A DNA stretch of 64,000 nucleotides, taken from positions 13,748,889 to 13,812,888 of the forward strand of contig NC_133289.1 in assembly GCF_005239225.2 (NCBI RefSeq), in the 5' to 3' direction. This stretch comes from Populus alba (lineage: Eukaryota; Streptophyta; Magnoliopsida; Malpighiales; Salicaceae). The notes beneath the pieces are model-generated. The model made no database searches. It saw only the letters and a program-made list of their open reading frames with translations, and was not told the DNA's origin. Positions within the stretch are counted from its first letter, which is position 1. Every line of letters starts with the position of its first letter. The translations under genes were made by a program, and so were the position numbers. Below are positions 24,775-38,534 of this stretch, in pieces.

Positions 24775-26470
24775 GACATCCGAGTTAATAATAGAAATAA
24801 TAAGGTGGAATGTGATGAAAGTGATAACAACCAAACAAGAAGACAATCAAGAAGAACAATATGAGTAAAAAGAGGATGTTCATGACAAAGGAGTGTGATT
24901 GGATCGAAGGGATGAAAACTTATAAGTTGAGCATAAAATAAAAGCACCTTAGGTGAACTCAAGTTGGTCCATTATTGGACAAGTTCTAGAGTGTATCATT
25001 CAAGTCATTATTATATTATAGTCAACCATGTTCTAAATAATAAAGTAATTAAATAGCAATAAAATCATAGAAACATTTATAAAGGTCACTTGTATAAAAA
25101 AATGAATGAAGAAAAAATAAATAAAAAGAGACTAAAAGGGAAATAAAGATAATAAACTATAAGGGGAGATGGTAAAACTTATGGATAAGAAAATTCAAGA
25201 TGTTATTAAAAATAGATCATATAAGATTAACTCAAAACTAAAATTATATGAGCTAACAAAAATTAAAATAATATGATGATCTTTTCAACCTTAATGACTA
25301 TCTAAATTGCTTAAAATCTAAAAGAACTTTAATATGAAATACCTGACCTACAACATTAAAGTGTCATTTCATTGACATTCAAAGGTAGAGCCTAAACTTG
25401 ATATTCAATGCCAACCCCTTGATTTATTTGAGATTTTGATAAGTTCATAAACTTAATCCTCATTTATATTTCTAAGTCTAAGAGGATAAAAAAGTAAAGT
25501 AAATTTATTCAAAAAGTGTATAATGATGTTCAATGAGAAACACTAGAGATACTAAACCTTACAACATCTACTATTATATCATCACTGATAGAGATTATAA
25601 ATAATGATGAATGTAGAAAAATTTTACAATAAAACTACTTGATACCATACAAGAAATAAAGTTGGAATTGTAATATAAATCTCTACAAACTTATAAAAAC
25701 AACAAAACAAAAGACATAGGAGGAAAACATACCAACCTAAAAGGATAGGTTAGAGGAAAAAAAAACACTCAATATTCATATATAGGAGATGGTTATAGAA
25801 AAAAGAAACATAGAAAGGGAGATCCAATACTTGATTTAGAACAGGCTTCTAACCAAGGTATGAGATTAAATGCATGCCTTTAGTTAAGAGAATAATTGAT
25901 ATTCTTTTAATTACAAGAGAGAGATGATTTGAGGCAGGCAAAAATAATATATAGAAATTAATTGATAGATGATTATTGCATATTTTATTGCTAATAGAAT
26001 CTTGTAAAGATGAAGGGAGATAAATTATTTATGAATTGACCTTACTCAACCTTTTTTAAAGTTCTTATTTTTCCCTATCACTAGGTAGTTAATTTTTCAA
26101 CCCTCTAAGGAATGTGAAAGTTGAGTAGTGATCATATGGTTACAAAGAAAAGCTAATAAAAGAATCTAAAAGAAAATATTATCATTGCTGTAATAATTCT
26201 AGATATAAAAGAAGAAGAAAGACTATAAAAAGCCTACCCCAATTAATAAAGTTTATAAATTAGCCTCAATTTGAAAGAACTCAAGTAAGTATCTTATGGT
26301 GAGAGGTTGTTTGGATGGATGAATAAAAAAGCAAATAAATAAGTGCTTTAAAAATAATGTTAAAGTTTTCACTTAGAAACTAAAGGATAACTCCCTAAGG
26401 TAATCATTAGTAAGTTAATTATTAATAAATAATGTTGAAAAGAAATAGAAGAAATTTTGGTTTGTAAAAG
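24775..26470. other. AT-rich intergenic DNA
   Basis: No gene or clear domain. It may be the upstream part (gag side) of the next Ty3/gypsy remnant, but I could not recognise gag motifs. Confidence 0.4.
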
Positions 26471-26474
26471 GATG

Positions 26475-28900
26475 AAAGTTAAAAAGATAAAGGTGGATAC
26501 ACTACTAGCAATTGAGTTAATCAAAGAAGATTACTTGGAGTGGTCAAAAAATATGGTATTGATTAAAAATGAAACTAGAAGATCATAAATGTTTGTAAAC
26601 TTTATAAATATGAATGAATTTTTCGCTAAAAATAACTTACCTTTATTGAGGATTGATAAGTTGATGGATGCCATCTTAGGATAAGATACCTGCAAATTTT
26701 GATTGTTGAGTCAAATAAAAAAAAAAATTTATGACAAACCAAGGCACCTAGTATTATAGTTATGCCATTTTCATTTTAAGAGTATAAATGTTGGTCAGTA
26801 ACGTATTTGGGAAAAAAAATTAGCAAATCGATATAAACATATGTTGATGCTATATAAAAAAAATAATCATGATGGGAGAGTCTTATCTTGTCAATCTATA
26901 AGAGATCTTTGTAATAATAAAGAAATGCAAATCCTAATAAATATGGATTTAAGAATCTTTGAGAAAATTTTATTGAATTTATGGTGACAAAGGGGTGAAT
27001 TAAGAAGAATATATAGAAAACATAGGCCATCATGGATAGACAAACTTCTCAAATAAAAAAAATTGAGATTTAAGATAAGTGATTGCTTTGAATAGATTTA
27101 GTATGTGTTTTATTTGAAAGTACCTAACTATCATTATGATACTTAGAAATAATTTGGAACTTAAATGGAATATAGATGGCAAGAAAAATTCAATGGAATA
27201 AAATTATTTGATTGTCAGTTCTTAGTTGATTGATATTGTGTTAATGAAAATAAGATTCCAGTAAAAGCAGTTGTGTTTATATCTTTTAGTGTATGAAAGA
27301 TCATTAATATACTATTATTAAAACAAGAAAAATGGATATGAAGTTTGGTTATTATATAAACAAGATAATGAAAGGTGTTAATTTATCGAACAATTAGACT
27401 TGACCTTGGTTACTATAACTTAGAAAATAAGACCTTATTTTTTAACTTATATTATCATTATGCTCACCAACCATCCTATTAAATAGGTATGGTAAAGTAA
27501 CCCCTCTAAAAAGCTCATTCAATAGTTTATCATGTTCAGAGTACTAGATATTAAATATAAATCTTGTCAAACCATCAAAACTCAGGGATCAATGGATCTT
27601 ACCATTAAATATATTCCACCCAATCAAAAAGATTCTTTGAAAGACTTAAAGAAGTTATACATGGATTAATCATCAAATAAAAATCTAATTGGATATATTT
27701 AATCCTAAATCAAGAGGAAAAAAGACAATAATGCATTATGCCCTAATATCTTATTTTAAATCTTAAAATGTTGAGGTAGCCTATACGATGTTGATGCTTA
27801 AACTCTAGTTAACTAGAAAGGTGAGTTGAAGATTGCATAAGCTTATGATGATTCTTTATTGAAAATATAATATTTGAAAAAAGAGTATGCAACCAGGAAA
27901 GAGTAGATCAAATACTTGAGTCAAGTAAAAGGGTTGATATGCCACCTTGTTGAGTTTCATTAAAAAAAAAAAATTCCCTAAATGAAGAATAGTAAGGGGA
28001 TTACTTGCAAAACTAGCAACTTTTACTGTTATAAAGACAAATTAGACCATAAAAAACTATTCAAATTAAGCATCATACAAAAAGCTTGGGTTTATACTAT
28101 AAAACATGGACCTAGTTAGATTAACCAAATTAAGGCACAAATAATTACAAATTTGATTAAGGAAGGAAATTGATCTTTAAGACAACAAATTTTAAAATTG
28201 ATGGTTGTATGGGCACAAGTTTGTTACTTGTCTAAAAAGTAGGTATATTATGTCAAGAAAGAAGGTCATAAGGGGATTTGTGACAATCATCTAACTAGAA
28301 AAATGCTTAAGAATAAACTACCTGGAACAATGTTACATTTATGTTACTATAAATAAAGATTGTGTTGAAATGGTATAGGTGGTATGGGAGATGTAAAGAG
28401 TCTTAGAGATTTAGGTATTTGCACCACTACTCTCCAAAACTTTTCCAAGCCATATCCATTTTATATCATGAACTTGATGTTAGGGCCTTTTCCATCACTT
28501 AAGATAAAGGAAGTTATTTATGGTTAGCGTTATTTATTTTGAGAAATAAATTAAAATAGAGATAGAAGCTAACATTATTGAATAAAAAACTCTACACCTT
28601 ATATGAAAGAGTATAATCAATAGGTTTGGTTCTTTAATGATGTTGATAAAAGATAATAGGAGCCAATTTGACAATAAAAAGTAAAAATAAAAATAAAATA
28701 CTAAGGACTAAAGATAAAACATAAGGTAACATTGGCTTCCCACCTAAAATTCATTAGGTAGGCAAAGACAACCAATATGGTAATCTAATATGTTATAAAG
28801 ATCAAAATTAAAACAATATTGTATTGAATTGACAAGTAGCTAGAAGTCTTATAGGCATACAATTTGACCTTAAAGAATTGGACTAGAAAAATAAAACACA
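26475..28900 (+). mobile_element. Heavily decayed Ty3/gypsy pol remnant (Tat-like)
   Basis: Plus-strand fragments follow pol order. RT: LIKEDYLEWSKNMVLIKN then MNEFFAKNNLPLLRIDKLMD (about 26517-26670; the family has NKACPKDSFPLPRIDQLVD), then CHFHFKSINVG at the MPFGLKNAGAT position (26764). RNase H: KGELKIA then YLKKEYATRKE and IKYLSQVKGLICHLVEFH (about 27821-27960). Integrase: CYLSKK..YVKKEGHKGICDNHL (about 28212-28295), LMLGPFPSLKIKEV (about 28472) and VTLASHLKFIR (about 28727). There are many stops. LTRs were not found, so the ends given mark recognisable domains only. Confidence 0.65.
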
Positions 28901-31900
28901 TTAAGCTTTAAAATAAAAGCTTTGATATTAAAAGAAATATGTAACCCAAGAAAAAGAGTACAAATGTTTGAACCAAATAAAAATCTATAAATGTGATCTA
29001 ACTAAGAAAAAATAAAGAAAGCAAATGCCAATGTGAAAGTTATTTTCCAAAACATCACTAATTTTAAAAATTGATTAGTTAATTTTTGTTACTTGAAAAA
29101 AAACTACCTAGTGCCTCGGAGTTTTAAAGTCGTGGGACATATAAATAAGCTCATATCAAATGTGATAGGCCTTTGTAGAGCAATAGCGAAAGTAAACCTA
29201 GAAATATTATGATTACAAGTTATAAATACTAAGGTATTTTATCTTTTATAAAACTATCAAAATTTTAAAAAGTTTTATCAATAGTCTAGAAAAAAAACAC
29301 ATTTTTTTCTTAGAATTTCAATTTCAATTTTCTTACAAGCATAACTAAAAAATCTTCAAGTATGGTTCAAAGTTTAAAATGAAAAGGAATTAAAATTCAT
29401 GCTAAACTCAAGTCTTAAGTAGCCACAAAAACATATGTACCTGACTAAGTAGACATGGTAAGCCCTAATTCTTCCCAAGCATAAAAGGTTTGTGCTCCTA
29501 ACTTCTATGAATTCAACCATACTAAGTTATGGCACATATCAAAGCCTAAATGTTCTTACCTTTAACTAAGTTAATCATACCAAGCCTTAGTCCTCACTAG
29601 CACTAGGAATTCCTTAGCTTTAACTATGTTAGACCTTATAAAGCCTTAAGGACAACATAAAAAAAACCAAGGATAATATATAACAAAAATAAAATATTTT
29701 AAATAAATATGAATTATCATGAATCAATTAAAAAATTAAAAATTTTGATAAAAGGAAAAAGTAAAAGAAAGAAGGAAAAAAGATTTAAAAAATCATTGAT
29801 CTCCTTTCTCTTCCTTTAGCTCCTAAGGGTCTTTAATAAGTTCTTCTTTTGACTAGAAGAAAACTTTACATCATCACCATCCTAACACCTAAGAAATCTT
29901 CAATAACTAACACTTCTTAGTCTTTTACAATATTGGTCCAGGTAAGGCAAACAATATCACCTGACTTTTGATCATTGTAATAAGTTCAACTCAAAATTTG
30001 TTTGATAAAAATGGTTAATAAAATATCAATTTAACTCATAGAATCATCTCAATTTCACAAAGAAAAATAGGTGGATGAGTTGACTTGTTTAAGATATTGT
30101 AATTGTTTAAGATTGGGATTAAATCATTTTTATATTGTTAGAGTCGTAACTTTAGAACTAATTTCATCAATTGTAGTATCTATATCTTCTCATTTTATAA
30201 TTTTGTCCAATTTATATTTTTATAGTTCTCCAAAATAAAATTTCAACCATGTTCATCAATGAATAAATGCTTATATGATTCATCATTTCTAATTCTCTAA
30301 GAGAAAAAAAAAAGAAAAAAAAAGAAAGATATTGATTTTATAATTAAAGGATTGATGTCATTGTTGTACATATCCCAAAATATCATATATTCATAGCTTA
30401 TATAAGTATCAATTAAATTTACCATTGTCATTTTAAGTAATTCTTGTTTACTCTTTCTTTTTTACTATAATCCCTTAATCTTTTTATCAGGCCAATGATT
30501 AATTATCAAACTTAACTAACAAGTCAAATCATAAATAAGTCATTGGAAAAAGTTAAAATGAAAGGATGGAAAATAGATCAATTGTGAATGATATCTTGAA
30601 TGAGAAAAGTTTGATATTAAAAGTATAAAGAGATTAGATAACCACTTGATATAAATTATTTCTTGTTTGTATATTACCATGATAAATACCTAATTACCTT
30701 ACCCTCTATAAAGGTTTTTGTTTTTTTGAATTTATTTTTTCAAGTCAAATAAATTAAGTTTTCTCTCATAAAGGTCCATCAATTAAATTTAAGGCTTATT
30801 AAATAAAAATAACCTTAATCATTTAAAATTTTATGGATAATAAAGTTACTTTTAAACTATTTGAATAATTAATTTTATTAAAATATGTAAAATTAATTTT
30901 ATGCATTCACTTTTTCTAGTTTTGATTTTTTTAGACCTTCCAATAATCCTAGTAAAACAAAATATTCACCTTGTCCAATAAGAAACCTTCCAATACTCTT
31001 ATATTTTTTTAGATCTCTATGTATTTAAGCTTTAATGACCAATCAAGCTTTGCAAAAAATTTATGAATATTTAAGAAATTCACTAAAACACTTTAGGAAT
31101 AATGAAGGATAGGAAAGAGAAATCCAATTATAAATAGTAAGAATAACTTAAATAAAACACCTTATAGGGAACAAACACCATGCCTCTAAAAGAAAACTTA
31201 ACAAGCTTTTCTTAAAATCTTTGGGCATTGTTTAACAAGTTCTTGTCTTAAATTTTGTAAAAAAAACAAAAAACACTCATCCTAACCTTTTAGAGCTTAT
31301 CATTTTTTCATTATAGATATAAAGGTCCATGTATATAATTAAAAATGAAGGACTTATGCCTTCAATTGATTAGACATTTTGATATTGGAAATGCTACAAT
31401 TAGAACTTGTGCTTTAAGGAACTCGAACATATAATATGAGTGGGACATATAAAGAAGACAATAATGATCACAATAAAAACAACAATAAAGATAACAACAC
31501 ATAATAGTTCAAGTTAAAAAGATAAAATCATATTATAAAGTTGTAACTAGCAATACAAAGTACATAGATAGAGAGCCTCGTGATCTATACTAACAAATCA
31601 TTAATTATATCATTTACACTCTTACCAACCAAAAGGAATAAATGATCAAGAAACTAGCGTGCAACTTTTTTTTTTTATCACTCTCAACGTTCTTTATTAT
31701 TATGGATTAGGTATTTTAGTAGGCTATATCCTTCTTTTTTAGCTCTTTTAGGTCAAGTATAGAAGACTCACTAAACTTTCTAAATTTAGACTTGGTAACC
31801 TTTTCTATTGATTTAGGTTCTGGTACATCCTCTTGATGACTCTTGTAAAAGTCATAACTAGGATGAGCTTTTGCTCATTGAAAAATAGGAGATGAATTTT

Positions 31901-32735
31901 TGGGTCAACCTATACCCTATATCCAAGAATAAAGAAAAAGTCATAAAAGAACATTACACATATACCATAGACACAATGTGGTACAAATTAAGAACAATAA
32001 TATAGACATATATAAAAACAAAATAGCAAATAATCAAAATAACTAACTTAAAAAAAAAAAAAAACTAAAAGGGAATAAAATTCCATCTTTTTAGGTAGCC
32101 CAACCAGTCATGGGATCAATGAATTTTATTTTTCCCTAGATTTTGTTAAGCTTGATATTTTTTTTTTTTTTACATCTATTAAAATAGTCAGAGCTTTAAT
32201 ATAACACATTAATTGCCATAATATTGAAGGATACTTTGAGCCTTGAATATCAAATAAACACAAGGTCATTTTTTTTCAAACATTTAGCATCAATAAATCT
32301 TATTGATGTTTTATCCATCTGGTTATATTCTTACCACATTAATAAACTCATTTCTAGTCGATATCCCAATCATATAATTATAATTCATGTCTCTTAATTC
32401 CTAATAGGATCTTGACAAAGTTTTCTTTGTCCAAGTCCCTAAAACAGTTATTCTTTTCATATAGAACACTTATTTATCAACCAATGGATATACGAATCCA
32501 ACAACACATCAATCTCATTCTCAATATTAGGCTTTAGGCCTCTCAAGTAACTAACCACTTTGGCATCACATACATAGTAATATTCATGAAATCTGTCAAA
32601 TCATTAAATGTGATTTACATTAGAGGTCAGTTATACAAATGAATAATTTATAAGTTTCTATTTAACTAATGTTTTTGAGTCCTTTTTATTGTAATACAAT
32701 TTAATCATAAAATCTGTTTATTACAATCATTTTAG
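28901..32735. other. AT-rich sequence, probably retrotransposon-derived
   Basis: No gene. The stretch 29,420-29,650 has repeated phrases (ctaagt..aagcc..ccta) like spacer DNA downstream of Ty3/gypsy integrase. Poly-A/T runs occur near 30300, 31665 and 32160. No reading frame of interest. Confidence 0.4.
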
Positions 32736-35700
32736 TATAATATCCCATCTAAGCATTGGTCGTGTGGTTGGCCCGTTTATCAACCTATAGGAGTGCACAT
32801 GACCCTTGCAAAACATAATATTTATATTAATTCTTTCATATTATGAATCAATAAAATCCATGTCATTAAACCTCACAAGTAAAATGAGTTAATTACCAAT
32901 ATCATAAACCATAAATCACATATGGTAACCCATACTCCTACCAATATAATTGTTTTTTTTTCATTTCCAAGCCTTAACACGCATTTAATTCTTTATAACT
33001 CTCACTCATGGTCTTATATATTATATATTCCTCATCCTATATCATAAGGTAGACACGTAACTTGTTTCGGAGGCATCATCACATATGGGAAGCCATCTTA
33101 AAGGCTTATCTCTCTAAACCACACCTCATTAGTTTATCTTTTGTTTACTTAGTTTCGTAGCACTATCCCTTATAGATATATAGAGGTAAAGTTGAGTCCT
33201 TGCTTGGAACAATTTTGAAGTACACCATATACATATTGTCAAAACAACTTTGAAATGTGTTTACACATGTTATAAAAAACATCACCAATCACCACCAAAC
33301 TCGCTACCAACATAGCCCTCAAACATACTTCAATACATTGCAAAAAAACCTCTCAAACACACCAAGTGTTTGTTCAAAATAGCTCTTAAACACATTTCAA
33401 TATTTTGCCAAAACAACCTTTAATCTTGACATTTTACGTTGTAAAAAAACCTTCAATATCAATCCCTTTATCGTGTTATCAAGATGGCTTCCTTTCTAAT
33501 CACAATTTGACCTCCCTCTTCTATCCTTTCTAAGAATATAGCACATCATTTTCTTGGTATACTCAAAATCTTGACCCCAAGTATTTCCTTGACAAACACT
33601 CTTTAATCCACCATCTTTACATAATCAATAAACATTAATGCCTTTAACCTCCACCTCGTGGTAGACTATTCAAATAATCTAGTCCTACTTCAGGGAAAAT
33701 TCGTCAAATAACATCAACAAGTCAGTAACATTGACACCTCTAGTTCTATTCTAAATAATAGTCAAATTAAGTATCTAGATAGTCAATCTCTTTTATGCCA
33801 TTAGCCCTACTCAGGATAAATAATTAATCTTATATCTCGACATTCAATCACTCATATTTTACTATCTTTATTTAGGACAACTAGTCAATTTAAGTATCAT
33901 GGTAGTCAATCACATTAACACCACTAGTCCTACCTAAGACAATTAATCAATCTCATATCCCAACATTCAGTCACGTGGATGCCACTAACTACACTCAAGA
34001 TAGCTAGTTAATTTAAACACTCTAGCCATTAGTTCAATAATGCCACTAATTGCACTTAGAAAAGTAAGTCAATCACATATCCTGACAATGAGTCATCTTG
34101 ATGCCACTAATTCCACTTAGGACAGCCAGTCAAATCTCCTTCCTAGGGTCATACCAAGTTCATCACACATTCTTTACAATATACTTAATTAGAACTAAAT
34201 ATTGTTCAACTAAATTCCTACCCACCACAACGCCTTTCACTTGGTTACTTTAATTCAAACCCCATCATGATCACACCATTCTTTTTGAATACTAGCCATA
34301 ATCATTCAATTCTGAATACCTACCTCAATTTTTAACATAACATCTTCTCTCTAAATAACCTATGTTGACTACCAAATAGAATATTTTTGAAGTCCTATAT
34401 TTATTTTGTAGATTTATAATCGCATTTCATTATGTATGCATAGATTTCATTTCTATAAATTAACACATTTCTCCACTTTCATTTACTTTATCATCCCTAT
34501 TGGGATTACAATTTTAACTTTATTTTTTGTACTTCTCATAGTATAAACATTATACGAGCATTGTATTTTAATATTTTACATCACATATAATACAATCATT
34601 GTATATAACACTATGAATTATCTTGATTTTCATGACATGATTAATTTATCACTCAAAGACAATACTATAAAAAATAACAACTCTGCAAACAATACTTAAA
34701 GATTTTGAGAGCCAAAGTGTTGAGCACCTACTTGTAGCTTGAGAATGTCTTGCTACTCCAACTCGCTGCCTAGCTCCAGTAGTCTCCCCGATACCAATAG
34801 TTTTTTAAACCTTTATAAACATATCAAATCAACCTAAGAATTTTATTTTGACCCCTATTTAACTTATGTTTATGAATTAACAACAAGATAAATTCACAGG
34901 ACTCAACATACACCCACACTTTCCAATGTTCCCATCATCTGTCAAAACCCAAATGTACCATTTACTCAAAGTATATTTATTTTTTCACACAACAATGCAT
35001 GACTATGCTTTTAAACATATCAATTAACATCCATATACCTAATTTTAGCCAATCCCCCACCTTAATATGTCTTTTTTATATAACACTTTAACCCATTTGA
35101 CCCAACCTTTATTACATATGTTATATCACTATATAATAGTGATCGTTAGGTGTTTCACTTAATATAACAACTCTTATCCTTTATTTTCTTATTATCATTT
35201 ATTTTTCAACAAAGATTCACATTTAATTTTCAAGGTATTTGTTTCCATTTCCTTCATTCTAAAATCATTTTAACATGTTCAGGTCTAAGTTTCAACAATA
35301 ATTCAAGGCAACGATCCACTCAAACACTCTTTTTCCTACCATTTTTCTAAAATGGCTGAAATCTTTAAGCCATTTACTCTTGTATTTTCTGTTTTATTTT
35401 TCTTTCTCGTCTAAAACACACTTTAAGTTTATAAATTCAATTGACAACATCCTAAACCCTTTTCTATGTATTATGAGCAAAATTTTCACCCAAAAAACCT
35501 TGGGTTTTTATTTTTCAATTCCTTGTTCAAAACTCATCTAACATGTTTAATTATATGATAAATAATCATTTTCAAGTAAGCAATAATACACAATCTCATT
35601 CACATTCTAAATTGGTAGCTTGACCGAACCTTCCTCTTGACAAATCAAGGGATGCTTTTCTAATTCCAACGCCATCCAACCTAGTTTGGCATGTTTCCAA

Positions 35701-37060
35701 CACAAAACAACTACTTTACGCACATTAAATTCATCATTAATATCAATTATTTTCTAAACCCTAGGTTTAACACAAACCCATAATCAATCGATTCATGGAA
35801 ATCATATAAAAACGTAATAGAACTTGAAAAGAATGTTTTTGTCACTTATCCACACCAAATTAAGGAGAAATTCCAAACTTAAACTATAGTTCAACACAAC
35901 TTTAAAATCCTAAAACAAAATTCAAAAATTGTAATAAAGCAAATCAATTCATTCCAAGTCAATACCTCTATAATAATACATCATAATCATACACAATTCA
36001 TGCAAAGTTATATAATTTACACAATTCCCTCATTGCTTGCTCAATTGGCTAGTTACACATAATCTAAAAGCCATGAATCTTTTCTTTGATGTTTTATAAT
36101 TTCACCCTTAGATCAACCTACTACATATCAAATAACTCAATTTCAACCCGCTCATCATTTCTCTCAAATATCAACAAAGAACTCTAACTTAAAATTGGTT
36201 ATTTTTTATAGAAAATGAATTAATTCTCATCCTAACTTGTTTAAGCAAGTTTAAAACACTTTACAAGGTGAAATTATGAATCCCAAAAGCTATACAATTG
36301 AGCTTTTACCAACCCTCCTTCTTTAACCTTCAATTTGATTACTCTCTCTCTTTAAACTCTTACTTTTCTCATTCCTAATCTCTCATTAAACTCCATCAAA
36401 GTGGGTTTAATCTCTTACAAACCAATTTAACCAACTTAAAACTCAACTTTATGTGCTTTTATAAAGGAAAATGCATGGAAGGAAGAAGTTTGAAAGCTTT
36501 TCTTCCACCCATGGCAAGTTGTTTCCTTTTATAAGGGAGGGGACTGTCATTTTCCATTTATTCATGATTCTTTCACATAGCATAATTTCTTCTCTTATAT
36601 TTTAACTAACAGTTTATACTATCAGAAGGCCTATTTAGAAATTGAATTGAATTGAAATTTTAATCTGAGATAGAATAATATGTCATGAGATTCCTTAAGA
36701 AATTTTAGCTCGATCCAATAATCGGATTGAAAGTTATGCGTGATAGCATAAAATTGGTTAGTAAATGATTTTATATAAAAAATCTAAATTTTCTTTTTCA
36801 ATCCTTATTCAGTGAAGATTCTTTCTAAGAAATGATTTCATATGCAGTAAAGATTATCTACAATAAATAATTCCTCATTTGAATAAACTATCTATGGTAA
36901 CTACTTCTTTATCTAGGAAGTTATCTAGAATGGTTAATTCCTTACTAATTAGGGGCATTCTCTCCAATTAACAATTTCTTATTTACATGGGTGCTTTCTT
37001 ATGGGTAGTTTTTCACTTCACCTATAGATATACTTGATGAACCATCCTTTTAAGGTATGC
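32736..37060 (+). repeat. Long LTR-like tract, possibly a Tekay/Del-type LTR
   Basis: From about 32738 (agtataatatcccatctaag) the sequence has features I associate with long LTRs of plant chromoviruses: a phrase around ataaggtagacacgtaactt (33043), repeated ..caaaaaaacctctcaaacac.. motifs (33230-33460), a 61-bp tandem array (33702-34137), and a TATA-like ttttataaaggaaaatgcat near 36457. No second LTR, reading frame or site duplication was found, so this is a tentative solo or truncated LTR with uncertain ends. Confidence 0.35.
33702..34137. repeat. 61-bp tandem array, about 7 units with A/B alternation
   Basis: Units start near 33702, 33760, 33822, 33883, 33945, 34006 and 34067, with a partial one at 34128, each 58-62 bp. 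A shared core is agtcaat....gccactaa..c.cacttaggacag. Units at 33760, 33883 and 34006 share aattaagtat-like starts; those at 33822, 33945 and 34067 share aatctcatatcccgacattcag-like starts, giving a roughly 122-bp higher-order period. No known binding site recognised. Confidence 0.8.
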
Positions 37061-38372
37061 AAAAGGAGTGGGATAGAAAGATGAAGAAGTGTAGAATTAA
37101 AAAGAGAGGTGGGAGGGGGGCGAACAATAAATAAAAGTCTCATACACTCATAAGATTTTAGTGATTTAAACTTGTAAATATTACTCTTGTATTATTTATT
37201 CTTCGAGATAGTGTTAGTGTTGTTACTATTGTAGAAGACAAAGAGAAGATACACCTTAGTTAAAAGTAAGCTTGGCACTATAATTTGCTATTGAACCCAA
37301 AAAGAAGTGGCTGTAAAATAATTTAACTATTCTCGCAAGAACATTATTGATGAATATAAGATTTCAAATGGAGCTTTGAACTAGAAGAAATCTCGCAAGA
37401 ACACTCTACTTTATTATGTTGATAATGTATCTTTGCGCAGGTTATTGATATTTATTGCTTGTAAAGTATTTTCTTAATTTTTTATCTTTTTTTCGTAAGT
37501 TTTCGTCAAGGTCTATACACTCTAGCTCCTTCTAGACCATTTAGAAACCACTACTGTAAAGGTTGTTGTCTCCCTAATTAAGGCTTAACGAAAAGCATCT
37601 CTTTTTGATGTACAATTTTTGTTTAAATACTAAACTCTCTTAACTAATTTTAATACGAAAATAAGGAGGAGAATGTTGGTGCATTTTAATATCAACACAA
37701 AATATTAATGGATTGGAGTTAAGATGGCGGACATAAAAAACAAAAGTTAATGCTAGCACATGGAGATCTTGTTAATACGAGTGAGAATTGCTATTAAAAT
37801 TGTCTTTTTTTTTTTTTTAAGGATTTATCTTGATAGGTAAAAAATATGTTTATTTATTATGAAATTAGTTGAAATATATGCAAACTGATCCGAACACCAA
37901 CGTTAATAAAAAAAAAATATTACATTTTATATCATAAAAAATCCTAAGAAAAAGCATTAAAACAAATACATGAAAATCAAGGGATAAATAATTCACAATT
38001 TAATACTAACGTATGACCTCTTTTAAAATTGAATGAATAAAAGAGTACGATTGTGTAATGTTCATTATACATAGTATAAAATTGATAATTAGAAGATTTT
38101 GCTACACAACATTATACTATTAATGTTAATAAATTATTGTTTCTTAAAAAAAAAAAGGAAAAAAAAAAGCCCTTAGTGCTCGTTGACCCTTAGAATTCCA
38201 ATGGCGGCCCCTACGCCGTTGGCCTTGCTTGTTAGCTTGTCTTTCTCTCTCGTAAAAAAATAAATAAAGAAATAGGATTGAAATGCCAGCACACACTAGC
38301 TAGCAAGTAAAAAAAACCAGCCTAAATAGGCGAAGAAGGAAAAAAAAAAAAAAAAAACACCACAGAGAGACG

Positions 38373-38376
<4 letters not shown>
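37061..38376. other. Intergenic DNA upstream of the P450 gene
   Basis: AT-rich. The phrase tctcgcaagaacat/cact occurs twice (about 37333 and 37391). Nearest the gene (38160-38376) composition becomes less AT-rich and includes tctttctctctcgtaaa; promoter elements must lie here, but I see no unambiguous TATA box. Confidence 0.4.

Positions 38377-38402
<26 letters not shown>
38377..38402 (+). repeat. (GA)n microsatellite in probable 5' leader
   Basis: A 26-nt GA tract about 130 bp before the P450 ATG. GA/CT tracts are common in plant core promoters and 5' UTRs. It is complementary to the CT tract at 38496-38526. Confidence 0.9.
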
Positions 38403-38407
<5 letters not shown>

Positions 38408-38490
38408 AGATAAGAACCAAAAACAGAAAAGGCTGCTCCACTCTTACGAATTGGAGAAGAAAGAGAGCGCTCCCCTTCCCATTCCCCCCA

Positions 38491-38495
<5 letters not shown>

Positions 38496-38526
<31 letters not shown>
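38496..38526 (+). repeat. (CT)n microsatellite in probable 5' leader
   Basis: A 31-nt CT tract ending 8 bp before the P450 ATG. It is open in the P450 frame as alternating Leu-Ser codons, but no in-frame ATG precedes it (the frame opens with TTG at 38451), so it is read here as leader. Confidence 0.9.
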
Positions 38527-38532
<6 letters not shown>

Positions 38533-38534
38533 AC

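Noticed and set aside
33702..34137. CRISPR-like regular repeats
   Set aside because: Units are contiguous and diverged with no unique spacers, and the DNA is from a plant nucleus.
38451..38534. N-terminal extension of the P450 with a Leu-Ser repeat
   Set aside because: The upstream frame opens with TTG, not ATG, and the repeat is a translated CT microsatellite; the ATG at 38535 puts the membrane anchor at the N-terminus as the family requires.
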